The notes below the pieces were generated by a model that was given only the letters and a program-made list of their open reading frames with translations, was not told where the DNA came from and made no database searches. Of a DNA stretch of 64,000 bases, positions 38,078 through 50,400 are shown one piece after another; position 1 is the stretch's first letter, and the number at the start of each line of letters is the position of its first letter. The stretch covers positions 1,240,001 through 1,304,000 of the forward strand of contig PQWQ01000008.1 of the NCBI GenBank assembly GCA_002943765.1, written 5' to 3'. The translations under genes were made by a program, and so were the position numbers. This DNA is from Psoroptes ovis (lineage: Eukaryota > Arthropoda > Arachnida > Sarcoptiformes > Psoroptidae).

Positions 38078-38172
38078 TTCTGGCTGGCTGCAGAATTTTA
38101 TGGGCAAATTTAAATTTGAAACATTGTATTCAACAATGAATCAAATAAATCTTGATTCGCGTTTTTGCGATC
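38078..38172 (-). pseudogene. Inverted fragment of the Merlin transposase 3' end
   Basis: Read on the minus strand it repeats the transposase C-terminal codons (GATCGCAAAAACGCGAATCA and on to ATTCATTGTTGAA) and then jumps to TACAATGTTTCAAAT and CCCATAAAATTCTGCAGCCA, which lie after the stop in the intact copy. The skipped part, about 37353-37433, includes the hairpin. This makes a tail-to-tail inverted repeat with 37305-37490. Confidence 0.85.
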
Positions 38173-39884
38173 TTGCGAGATCAATTATTGTTGAATTATT
38201 TAATTAGTTTAATTATTGATTTATCATTACATTATTAATTTTTAGGTTAATTTCATCTAATTTAATTTTGTATCATTGTCATCATTATTTTATTTACATT
38301 TTTAGTTTATTTATTCGTTTTAATTCACTTTTAAAAATTCAAATCCATCATTTTCATTATTGTAGATAGTCATTCATCATCAACTCATTCATTGAAATCA
38401 TTGATCATTAGCAATCATCAATTTCAATGTCAATGATGTGATCACCTTATCATCATTTAATTCATCATTGATCAAAAATTATATCAATTCATATCATTTT
38501 TTTTATTAATTTTTGTTAATTTGATATTTTTAATTTTGTTTTTTATTAATTTTTATAATAATTCGATTAGCTTAATAGATTAGATTCGCAATTTTTAATG
38601 ATTTTTTCATAATAATAATTGATTTAGATATCAAAATCTACTTAGCCATTGAATTCTCAAGGACTTATTTGATTTTTTGTCAAGATGTTGATTTATTATT
38701 GTCATAATTGGATTTTAATCATCATAATCATTGACCATTATTATCATCATAGCTATTATCTATTCGATTTGCATAATCAATCTGTAATCATTATCATAAT
38801 TGACCACATCATTTCTTTTAATTCATGTTATTTGTACAATTGGCCCATTAATCAATGTTCATCATCTTAATAATTATATATATCACTATGATCCATTGTA
38901 AAAAATTTGTTATTCTGCGTGTTGTAAATAATAATTCAAAAAAGTCAAATAAATTTGTTTCTTGTTCAAATTACTAACTTGATTTTACCATACTTTTTTG
39001 CAATCGTTATATCATTTTTCCTTTTTCAAACAACTAGATTTTATTATAAGCATATATTTTTGCTCGTGATTCCATGTGATTTTACTATATTCAAATCTTA
39101 AATTTGACGACCACAATTCTTAATAACATAAAATTTAAAACTTTCGACATCTGAAAATGTCAAAATCTTGATGCTATAGATTAAATATGATTGTAGAATT
39201 CACATTTAAAATGCTGCAATCAATCATTAATCGATTTAAGATTATAAAAGAAAAAATTCTCAGATTTAAGTGTAAAAATTAATTTAACGCGTGTCGGCCT
39301 CTATCGGGGATTTTTTAATTTAAAACGGGAGACTCTTTACTTGACATAAACCATCAAAATTAATGATTAATCTTGTGCTCATAGCTCTTTATTAAAAAAA
39401 ACAAATGTGTGGTAGTGGCAGTAGCATGATCAATCATGTGAACAAAATCAAGTGTATCAAATTGAGTACCGTCTTTCATTTTGCCGCTACAACAAAAACA
39501 TTTCGAATGATTTTTCAAAAAATTTTTTTCCTAATTTTTTTCTTTCATACACACATTGACAGTATTTGCAATGTATCAACAACCAATAGTTTCTATTATT
39601 GCCAAGTTAATACGTTGAAAACCGAAAAGAGTACATGTTCAGTATTAATTTTGCGAAACAAAAAAAAAAAAAAAAATTCATTTTCAATGATTTCCGGGAA
39701 TTTTTTTTTGGGGGGGTCTGTACGTTTGACATTTTTCAAAAAAATTTTTTTATTTGAAAACAATTTCTTTAATATTTACAAAATTCAAAGTAAAAATTCA
39801 AAAAAATTTGGCCAAAAAATGAATGTATAACCTTAGATAAGTTCGTTATCAGTTCGTTCGATTTTATTCAGAATTCGATTGATT

Positions 39885-40613
39885 TCATGATAATCCACCT
39901 CTTAGCATTAGCAACGATGCTAGGGATATTGGTTGCTGCTGTTGTTGTTGCTGTTGATGATGAAGATTATTGCCATTATTCGTGGTTAATCGTTGATAAA
40001 AGTCATTATTATTGATGATTCGTTGTTGATAATGATTAAGTTTATGATTATTTTGTTGATTATTATTATTATTCATCAATGATCTAAGAAGATTTTGATG
40101 GTTCTGATGATTTTGTTGATGATTTTGATGATGATCAACATTATCATTATGATTATCATCAAAATCTACATAAGAATCGGGATAAAATTTAAATTCACCA
40201 ATCGGTACACAAGCACTGGATAATGGTGTAATTTTTTGACATTTCAAACCATGGCAACAAGTAGTTTTCGATATATCGATACCATGAATATTATGGCTAG
40301 CATTATTGTTACATGATTCACCAATATCCAAGCACATCATACAGATATTCATAAGATTATTGTTAATTTTTTTCACACCACAACTGGTGCCAGGACAACA
40401 TTGTTTATCCGGATGCATTATGTCGCAATGCATTTCTTGTAACCGGCATTTTCTACCTGAGAATTTGACCGATGAGAATTGGTGTCAATGAATAAAATAG
40501 TCAAAGGTTATAACCTTACCTTTAGGTACAAATATTTGATTGGTCAGACAAGAAAATCCCAAGAAAACAATGACCGAAATTGCTGATAATCGAATGGTAG
40601 ACGCTTGAATCAT
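39885..40613 (-). CDS. Secreted cysteine-rich protein
   Basis: Two exons, 40520-40613 and 39885-40456 (63 bp intron, phase 1), give 221 residues. Exon 1 is a signal peptide (about residues 6-22, LSAISVIVFLGFSC). The mature N-terminal half has a cysteine framework with two CC pairs: KCRLQEMHCD, QCCPGTSCG, CMMCLDIGESC, CCHGLKCQ and ACVP. Such spacing resembles colipase/prokineticin/Dickkopf-type disulfide folds, used by secreted ligands and some arachnid venom peptides, but I cannot name the family and infer only an extracellular role. The C-terminal half is Asn/His/Gln-rich with an eight-residue Gln run and ends LRGGLS. It starts 533 bp beyond the Merlin right end. Confidence 0.7.
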
Positions 40614-41475
40614 TGTTGTTGTCGCTGTTGAACACAGAACACCATAAATCACAATAATCAACGATGATGGACAAATACAATTGAATACGATGAAACGGAA
40701 CGCAACGTACAAAATTCACAAATATTAATGAAACCCGAACTGTAACATTTGATTACCGTAAATGAATTGATTTTGATTCGAAAATTCATTTGAAAATTTC
40801 TAAAACTTCACTTTTCCCGAACAGTTTCTCCTTTCAAAAGTAAATTTGAAGCTGAAGACATGGGTAAACATAAATAACTGAAAGAGAAAGTAAAACTTGT
40901 TCGAATCTAAATTTAAATTATTGAAATTATTATCAAATAAAATATAAAAAAAAAGATGCTAAAAATAATCTAATTATTATTATTATTATTATTATTCATA
41001 AATCCATTTCCATATTACAAACGACAAAACACCTGGTTAAATAATAATAATAACATATGGTGGTTACCTGGTTTTTCTGATTTTTTTTTCTAAATTTCCG
41101 AGAATCAAATAAAAAAATTGTATTAAATGTGTAAGTAAAAAGTAAAGTAAAAAAATTTCGAAAATAAACATCCTGATTATAATAAAAATAATAATCAGGG
41201 TGGGAAATGAATGGTATGTATTTGTATGTAGGTATGATTGAATTAAATGTAAAATGTTTGATGTTGCTGATGCTGGTCGATTTCTGTGCACAACCCAATT
41301 GTCGGAGAAAAATTTCAATTTCCTTGTTTTTTTTGCTGAATGTTTCTGTTTTTAGTGTTTAACTGGTTAAAAGTGTGTATGTATGTGTATTTATATAACA
41401 TTAGTAATGTTTACATTTGGATCCAAATTGATATTTAATTCGATGATCGTCATAAAGAGAAAGCGAGCATCATAT
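40614..41475. other. Intergenic, AT-rich
   Basis: Upstream region of the cysteine-rich gene and 3' side of the GFRP-like gene. Only low-complexity frames (for example at 41064-41318). No motif recognised. Confidence 0.5.
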
Positions 41476-42166
41476 TCAATATGTTTTTTCTTCATAATTG
41501 TTATTATTGTTATTATGATAATAATTTGACATAATTGAATGACGTATATTTGGATCACGAAGTAATGTCCATACATGACCAGATGATTTATAATTTGATT
41601 GCTGCTCGAATGATGATGTTGATGTTGTTGTCGGTGTACAGCAGCCAGTTATGACTTTATAACCAAGATCTAATAATTTATTTAATACGCGTACAGGTGC
41701 ATCTTCAACACGAAATTTCCAATATCTACCATGTGGATCATATTGTGGTTCAGCCTATTTGACGAAACGAAATGGAATAAACATGTGAATCAATGTTAGT
41801 ATCATAAATCCAGAAAAAAAGGCATCAAACCTTAAAATATAAACTATCTTTGATTATTGTGAATGGTACTTTTTCATGTAAATATGGATCAATTGTTGAT
41901 ATACGTGTTGGTCCACGATGAAAATCATCGGTAGATAACAGTAAATAGGACATTTTATAACAAGTTTGTTGTTGTGAAATTAAATTGCTTGTTGATTTTG
42001 ATGTTAATGGTGATGAATGATGTGATTTAGCTGACGAATAATTTATGTTTGATGATCGTTGATTTGTTGATGATGATAATGATGACATACGACCATTATT
42101 AATAGCCGATGATCTAGATGATGATGGAGGTAGACTACCGCTTCGTTTGGCTATGGAACTAGCCAA
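41476..42166 (-). CDS. GCHFR: GTP cyclohydrolase I feedback regulatory protein, extended
   Basis: Binds GTP cyclohydrolase I and mediates feedback inhibition by tetrahydrobiopterin and activation by phenylalanine. The exons seen are 41831 to about 42166 and 41476-41754 (76 bp intron, phase 0). The family core starts MSYLLLSTDDFHRGPTRIS, continues after the junction with AEPQYDPHGRYWKFRVEDAP, VRVLNKLLDLGYKVITG and ends SGHVWTLLRD, matching the roughly 84-residue vertebrate protein. Oddities: a Ser/Thr-rich N-terminal extension of at least 70 residues, a Thr/Ser insert before the last strand, and an Asn/Tyr-rich tail after it. No ATG opens the exon (42166 is TTG; the first in-frame ATG is Met27 of that frame) and the frame continues upstream to a possible acceptor near 42213, so a 5' exon is probably missing. 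Confidence 0.85.
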
Positions 42167-42213
42167 CTTGTTTCGATTTGTTTTCGAAGCAATCTTGAAT
42201 TTTTTTTCTAATA

Positions 42214-44307
42214 AATGAATTTAATCCAAACGGAAATTTAATTCTCAAATCTTCTTTTGAAAAATATTATTTGCTCAGGATTTTGCTTCGAGATTGAATG
42301 ATTATAGAATTAAAAGAAAAAAAAATTTCCAAAAACAATATTTGTGTCTTTAAATAGTCAAAAAATAAATTGAAGAAATATTTTTTTTTTTGTTTTCAAA
42401 AATTTCATACCTACATAATCATACGAAAAATATGAAATGTTTAATTCTTAAAATGTGTCTGAGACTTTGATGATCATAATGGTTATTATTATTACGATGG
42501 TCACGATGTTTACTTTTAAATTGATTATCTTCACTTTTTTTCTATTTCATTTCCAACAATGATAATTCATTCAACAATGATAATGTTTTCACCATTTCTC
42601 CCATCCCATTTTTCCAATTATTATCATTAAAAATAATAATAATAAAACAATAATACATTTGTCGAATACAAATAAACAAGCATCTAATTTTAGCTTCAAT
42701 CATAATAATAATGATAAGATGACACTAAAATAAAATGAAATAAAAAATTTTCACTTTAATTAATGAAACATTATTATTTGTTCATAAACTTACATTTTTC
42801 TACAAATAGAAATAATAATAATAATCGATGCAAGGAAATTATTATTATTCTTTTCTTCATTTATCATTTCAAATTATATCAAATTGTGTTGTTAATTTGT
42901 TCTTTTCCAAAAAATTAACATGAAAAAATTTATGACAGATGTTTTTTTGTCGATTTCATCTTCAAATTGGAAACTTTGTTTCCAAATAAACGATGCAAAA
43001 ATAATTTTAATTGTTTTCCATTATTTACCTGCAGCTAAAATTATGGAGAAAACATGAAAATTGAATCATTTTAAGAACAAATTGGAAAAAAAATTGGACA
43101 ATATAATTACGTGATGATAATGAAACACCTACATTTTGGAATCATGTGTCATGTTTCTTTGATTGATGTCATTTATTTGTCTCAGAGTATTTTCGAGAAT
43201 TTCAAATGTTTAAATATTTCTGAAATGAGAAAAAAACTATTGAAGAATAATTACATGATTACAATTAAATATTTATCGTTTAAACAAGAGAATTGATTTT
43301 TTATATCAATAAGTAAGCAATAGATACCCTTAAAATTTTCCAAAAAACTAAATTCGTGATCAATTAAAATTCATATGATTTTCATTTTTTTCTGGCCAAA
43401 ATTGAAAATTCTTGCATTTAATTTTCAAGTTCAATGATTATGAATCGAGATATGATGAATACATCGGTTTTTTTTTTAAAGGAACAAAATTATGAAAAAT
43501 TTGCACGATTGGGCAATTGGTACGCAAACACCGGCCAATAATTGAATCCAATTGCCTTCAAATTGTCATGAAATGTACCTCTTACTGGTCGATTCTTGAG
43601 CGTAGGTGACATTTTCACCGATTGATCAGTGATCAATCAAAGATAATTGGCCACGGAATAACGATTAAATCATTAAAACCTCGAGGACATTCAAGAACAT
43701 TTCGAATCATTTGAAAATCGAATCTTTTTGAAATTTGAAAACTCCAAATCATTATTCTCACCCAGAGATGGCGCCACCGATTTCGAAAAACTAAAAAAGG
43801 CAGACATTTTGAATTTCGAATTTTTTTTCATTCCTCTTAACAGCGCATGTGCACCGTACACATGTGCATTCGAACAGTACACACACAAGGCCATTCGGCG
43901 AATGGCGAAAAATGCGCGCTCTGCCTTGTGTGCTCTTGTTTGTTTATGCTTCTTTATTCAATGTTCTTCTGTCATTGCATTGTTTGTGTGTGTGTGATTC
44001 GCTTCTTCTTTCATTCATTTCACATATTCTTTTGGTTGAAGTGAACAAACAGCAAAAAAAAAGCACCGAAAAACAAGAAAATACAAACAAACAAACAAAG
44101 AGAAGCACGTTGTTTTTCAATTTTGGTTCAGTTTCACTTTGGAAATCTTTGATTTTTCGCAATTTTTCAGCCGCAACTTGCCGCTAAGCCACCGAATTTG
44201 GACGCAGAAATTTGACTGGAAAAGTCGGCCAACTAAATTAAAGTCGATTTACTTGAATCATCTGATTGTCTTGGAGTTATTGGATTAATTTCTATTCATA
44301 ATTGATC
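42214..44307. other. Divergent upstream region of GFRP and transformer-2
   Basis: GFRP (-) and transformer-2 (+) diverge from here, so it should hold both promoters and 5' UTRs. A GC-richer part at 43740-43930 carries AGATGGCGCCACC (43766) and CpG-containing words, a plausible promoter. A donor-like CTGCAGGTAAAT on the minus strand near 43030 might end a 5' exon of the GFRP gene. No supportable protein gene. Confidence 0.5.
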
Positions 44308-45794
44308 ATGAGTGATCGTGAGGTAAGCTTGATTCGATTTGAATTGAATTCATTTTAAATTCAATTATTTTCATCAAACAAGGAATCCATCGAACAAATC
44401 GATAATGAAAATGGTGATGATAATAGCAGTTCACATGATGAACGATCAATGACACCACGTGATGATGATTCAGAAAATGATTCACCACATTCGGCTAATG
44501 GCCATTCACCACGTCCGGCTGGACGTTCACGTTCACGTTCAAGGTTTGTTTTGAAATTTGAACTCTTAATCATCAATATTTCAACGTCGTTTTTTGCCTA
44601 TGCAGAAGCCGCAGTAAATCGAAACGTTATCGCAAAAGCCGTTCACGCTCAATTTCACATGAAAAAAGTCGTAAATAGTATGTCGATTGTTTATTTGATT
44701 GATTTGAATCAAATTAATTATTGTTAAAATCCAAAGTAGCTCGAAATATTCATCACCTGATCATCATCGTTCACATCGATCAAAACGTTCACGATCACCA
44801 ATGTCATCGCGAAGACGTCATGTTGGTAATCGTGATAATCCACCATCTGGACGTTGTTTAGGCATTTTCGGCCTGTCAATATATACACAAGAACGTGATC
44901 TTAAAAATGTATTCTCAAAATATGGTCCAATTGAAGATGTACAAATTGTTTATGATGCACAAACTGGTCGTTCACGTGGTTTTGCATTTGTTTATTTTGA
45001 AAATCGTAATCATGCTTATGATGTAAGGCGTTTATTTTATGATTATATTTCAATTAATTTCATATTTTACCAACTCAAAAATCACAGGCAAAAGAACGTT
45101 GTAATGGTATGGAAATTGATGGACGTAAAATTCGGGTTGATTTTTCAATTACACAACGTGCTCACACACCGACACCAGGCATCTATATGGGAAAACCAAC
45201 ACAGTAAGTATCAGGTGTTTTTTCGGTATTTTTTGATTTATTCCAATTAAATTCTCTCCTATTCTTCATAATCAAAAGCCCCAGATATCGTTCAAGTGAT
45301 AGAAATAGTTCATATCGTGGCAGTACATCATCATCATATAATCATCGTGTATCATCATCATATTATGCAAATAATCATAACGATAGTTCATACAGTCGTC
45401 ATCATCATCGTCGTTCACCATCACCATATTATTCATCATCATCAAAAGATTATCGACGAGGTGGTGGTGGTGGTGGCAGATATTCAAGATCTCGTTCACG
45501 TTCAATTTCTCCTCGTAAGTATTCGCATTAATTGATTTTGATTCGTTCAATTTTTTTTCCTACCAAAAATTATGTTTGTGTGTAAAAAGAGATACCGAAT
45601 TCAAAATTGTGAACAGATGATGAGCACCAATACACACACAGTTGATTGATAATTTTGACAGTTTTAGCTTCCGAAATTCATTTATTTTGATTAATTTGAT
45701 TCAATTATCATTATTTTCATTCATTTTTCTCTTTCTTATATCAATTTGTTTCCAAATAGGCTCCAAATCATATCATTATCGAAGTCGATATTGA
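44308..45794 (+). CDS. tra2: Transformer-2 splicing regulator
   Basis: An SR-type nuclear protein that binds GAA-rich exonic enhancers; in insects it acts with Transformer in sex determination, elsewhere as a general splicing factor. Seven exons: 44308-44322, 44383-44543, 44606-44677, 44740-45022, 45088-45203, 45279-45514 and 45760-45794, joining in frame to 305 residues. The order is an N-terminal RS region (RSRSRSRSRSKSKRYRKSRS), then an RRM with RNP2 (LGIFGLSIYT) and RNP1 (RGFAFVYFE). After it comes the Tra2-type linker (FSITQRAHTPTPGIYMGKPT) and a second RS region with His-, Ser- and Gly-runs. The PTPGIYMG linker separates it from other SR proteins. Introns are 60-245 bp. Confidence 0.95.
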
Positions 45795-47435
45795 TATGAT
45801 GATGATGATTTTCAATTTATTAATTTAATGAATAATTAATTAATGATGATAATTATAATAATCGAACATACATTTTTTTTGAACATTATTCAAAGTTTAC
45901 GTTCATACGCACATCTATAACCTTACACACACACACACACACACACATTAATTTTGTTTTCTTCTATGAAATTTGTATTAATTAATTAATTAATTAATTA
46001 ATCACATATAAACACCACCCGCACACACACTAACACAATTTCAAATTGATTACAGGTAATTACTTATTATTTTTTTAAACCAATTTTTTTTTGATATAAA
46101 TAAACGTTGACCAGGTAAACAAAAGGTGTCATATTAGGGTAAAAAGAGGAGAAACACAATCAGAGTGATTAACCCTTTCATACATTAATTTTTTTGATTT
46201 TTATTAATCAATTAATCATTCATTCATTCATTTAATCCATTTATTTTTTTTTTCTTTGTGTCAACTTCATTAAATTTGCTTCAAACAATAAAATAAAATA
46301 AATTTTTCTCTTCTTTTTCTCTATATATTGAATCGATTGTGCTTCAAACAATAAATTTAAATAATAATGATTCATGAAAATTCCAAGAATAATTTGAATA
46401 ATAAAAAAAATATTGAAGAATATGAAGAGTTAGCATAACAAAGACAATAGAAACTGAGAAAAGAAAAATCAAATTTTGTTTTCTTTGGCGCGAAATTTAA
46501 AAAAAAAAAAAGAAAATTTGAATAATTCATTGCAAGTTTTCAAGAGTCTTAACCGACTTTTACAATGTTTGGTTCTTCAAAGTTCGAAACAAGAAAACAT
46601 TTTTTTTTCAAGATTTCAAGAAGAATTTTGTTGAAGAAAATCTTGAAAATTCTCTTAATGATTTACATGAAAAGAAACCGAAAAAAAAAATTCTTGAATT
46701 TTGAAGAAAATTTTCAAAGCAAATTTTTACAAACAAACTCTTGATTCTCGAGGAAATCTAGAAAAAATTACATCAGAAACATTTGTGTCCTGCATGCAAT
46801 GAAAAAAAAAAAAAACATTATCACATGAAAATTGACGATCGAAAGAACAGATAGAGATCATAATTAAATTCAAAATCAATGAAATTTTCGTGTGGTAAGT
46901 CCAAAAAGGGTAAGTGAAACAAAAGAAAAAAAACAATTTCAAAGACAAAATATTTCAAATTTCCCGCCAAAATCTGATAAATAAGTTGGTTTCGATCATG
47001 GTAAGCATTCAATATATGGTCTATGTGTGATAATAAAGCATTTTTATAATTGAAAAAAAATAAAATTTATTTTTATCATTAAAATTTTAAAAAAAATTGA
47101 AATTTTCAATATAAATTAATATATTCTATATTCAAAATTGACAAATGAAAACAAAATAATTGGTGTTGTTTCGAGAAAAAAAGGGACTAGAAATATCATT
47201 ATTCGATTTATAATAATAATAATGATGGCTTCGAACGTAATCAGATCCTTTGTAAAGATTTGGAATGTTCAATTTCAGAAATTTCATTGATTTATCTTAA
47301 AGATCACAACGAATGTTTTGTCATACAAAACCGGGAATGTTTACAATTTTTTAAAATTGATTGATTGATGATCGATTTATGATCAATTACATTTCCATGG
47401 AGATCATTAATGAATTGAACTTGATTCGATTCGAA
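45795..47435. other. Convergent 3' region of tra2 and C1GALT1
   Basis: Likely holds both 3' UTRs. It has an (AC)12 run at 45924-45947, a (TTAA)n run near 45977-46002 and AATAAA motifs (about 46096 and 46290). Remaining frames are A/T-rich noise. Confidence 0.55.
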
Positions 47436-50400
47436 TCAATTAGTTTGATTACTATTTTTGATAAATTTATCGATTGGAATGATTGATTGTTGTTGATTTG
47501 TATTGTTTTTTCGATTATGATGGTGATCATGATCAATCAATAGTTTTCGATCAATTTCTCTCACATAATTTTGTATACCATATGGACGTAAATGATAGAT
47601 AAGATATTCAAGTACATACATCATATTGGGATTAACATAATGAAATGAAATGGCCGTATCACTACAACAATTCAAACCTTCTTGTGATGGATAATAAATA
47701 TATTTCCAATACCAAAATGATTTATCAACATGTCCAGGTACAACATGATGTTCGGGTACGAATGGAAAAAAACGGCCACGTCCCAGTGAATCTCTTGTAT
47801 CACCGGCCGTTACATTCAATGCTTCCATACATAGACCCATATCAACATCTTCGGCACCATGTTCAAATTTATCATAACATTGTTCAGGATGTTTAGGGTT
47901 TTGCTGGGACAAACCAATTTCAACAAATCTTTTCAATGCTTCTTTGCTTAGTACATAACCAGCACCACCACTCATATAACCTTGTTTAACATATGGTTTA
48001 AATTTACATCCAAAATAAATGGCTTCATTCGGATCGTGTGTGGATAGAAAATATCGTAAATTTTCAACAATAACATATGTATCATCATCAGCTTTCATAA
48101 ACCAATCGGCTTCATTCAAATAATGATAATATGAATAATTAAAACCACCAATAGTTTTAGCCCAAAGATAATCACGACCTTCAGGTACATCTAATTTGAT
48201 TGCAGGTAATGATGGATCGTCTTCGGTACTAATAAATATCAATATATTACAACGACGACTCCATGTTTCTTTGACATGTTTGGCTTTGGATTCATGATTT
48301 TTCGGTGCTGTCATTACCCAACAAAGGACACGTATTGATTTTTTCAATTTACGGGCAACAATATCAGCATCTAATGAATGATAAACAAAAATTAATCAAC
48401 TAAAACAATTTCGATCAAGAGAGGTACTCACCTTTATGAAATTCTTCATCATGATCATGCGATGAAACCGGTAGTTTTGGTCCTTGTATCGAATCTAATA
48501 GTCCATGATGATGTGGATCTAAATCTCGATCACTATGATGGTGGTGAGCATCATTATTATCAATGATTAATTGATCATAATTGCCATTCGGCATAAATAT
48601 GGCATTCGAATTTTTAATTGTATTCCAATTATAAACATTAATTAATAGATATGCAAAACTAAAACCAAATGTCATGCCCATCAACAGGGCGATCATAAAA
48701 TTTTTCGATATTTTCTGTCCATTCGGTGATTGCTGACCATTATGATCATTCGTATCGATTATTGTATCCAATTTCGATGATGATGATGAGGTATCGATTT
48801 CTGATTTGGCTATTTTTAATGGTTGATATGAATATGATGATTTTAATGATGATGATGATGATGACATTAGCAATTTATTTGTTGATCTAAACATATTTAA
48901 ATGAAATTTATGGAGACATTATCAATGAGTCTTAGATGAAATTTTCAAAATCATTTAAGAATCAAATTGAATTAAATTCTATTTATACACTGCAAATGCA
49001 ATCGAATTGTGATATGATTTGATTATATTTGTGTCGATATTCCACATAAAATGGAGCAATAAATAATTTTCAATTTAATCAAAATTAATCAAATGATTTG
49101 TTTACAAGTGGTTGATTTGGTTGATTCACCCTCAAACAAAGCAGACAATTTAATAATGTAAACGTCACACGTATAGACACATAGCAGTGTCGATCAATCA
49201 GTAAATGCAATCAATGTACAATATCACTGATTTGATTGTCGAATGATACATCATCACATAGCGGAACATTATGGACAGACGTATAAATAGATGTTAGTTA
49301 AACACCGGAATCGGAGCCAATTGCTTGAACGAACTGATCGACAACATTCATTCGAATGATCATCAATCCCATATCATTATCATTTATTACCATCATTTAC
49401 AATCACAAACACACATACAAATATTGTAATGTTTGGCTTATCAACTTTAATATTTCATATAAACCATATTGGTTTTGAATAATATTAATGGATTGAATTC
49501 GATTATGTTTTGAATCATTGTCTCTTTATCTCTCTCGTTTGACATATATTTAAACGATCATATATAATCAACAACAATCATTGATTAATCGAAATATTAA
49601 ACAAATTATAATTATTTTTTTGATAATAATGATAATAGTCAATGATCTGCATAAAATATTGTGTAAATAATTACGATTGCAGAAACAGAAAAAAATGGAT
49701 CAATATTGATTAATTTTAATGATGATAATAATTTATGGATATTTTCATTGAAAATAAACACATACACACAAAAAAAAACAGGTAATAATTGGTTAATTAA
49801 CAGGTAAATTATAACTAACCAAACAAACAAGCATTGATCAAACAAATAATTGGATTGATCGCAGTGTAAATGATGTATCAATTAATTGATTTGATAATTG
49901 ATTTAATCGATTCAAATCGAATGAATTATTCAATCAATTAATTCGATTAATTGAATTAATTGATATTAATTAATTCAAATCAGTGATTGTTGAGAACGTA
50001 ATGAATTGACGACGTTAAAATGACATTTGATTGATTGTCAAACATACAAGTTATGGTAACATATGTACTGTATCGATGTTCATTGAACACCTGTGTGTCT
50101 GTGTTGGAGTTTAATGAAATCGCATTTCATTTTCATTTTCAAATGAAAACAATTATATTTGAAAGTAAAAATGTCAAATAATTATCCACGTCATATTTGA
50201 TGTGGATAATTATTTGACATTTTTTTTTTTTGAAAATAATTTCAATTATCATCTCAATAGTAGTGAATGTATACGATTAATCTATGAGATAATCAATTAG
50301 GTTGTCCGAAAAATTTTTGTTAATTTTCTCATGATTTTCTACGATATAATCGGCAAGAACTTATCGGACAGTCTAATATAATAGATTTTTGATATTTAAA

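Larger units (their letters stand above)
33808..39352. mobile_element. Merlin DNA transposon, complete, 5.5 kb
   Basis: Perfect 29 bp terminal inverted repeats (33808-33836 and 39324-39352) begin GGTTTATGTCAAGTAAAGAG and continue TCTCCCGTT. An exact 8 bp target duplication ATCAAAAT lies outside each end (33800-33807 and 39353-39360). The 8 bp duplication, GG-starting ends and an ISXO2-type DDE transposase are together diagnostic of Merlin. Subterminal similarity continues as CGATAGATGGC on the left and CGATAGAGGCC on the right. The element also holds a 9-copy 74 bp array, a short telomere-like repeat and an inverted fragment of its own transposase. It lies between the F-box gene and the cysteine-rich gene. 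The identical 29 bp ends argue for recent insertion. Confidence 0.95.

Noticed and set aside
43691..43894. 67-codon minus-strand frame near the tra2 promoter
   Set aside because: Overlaps the GC-richer promoter region, lacks similarity and has competing frames on both strands.
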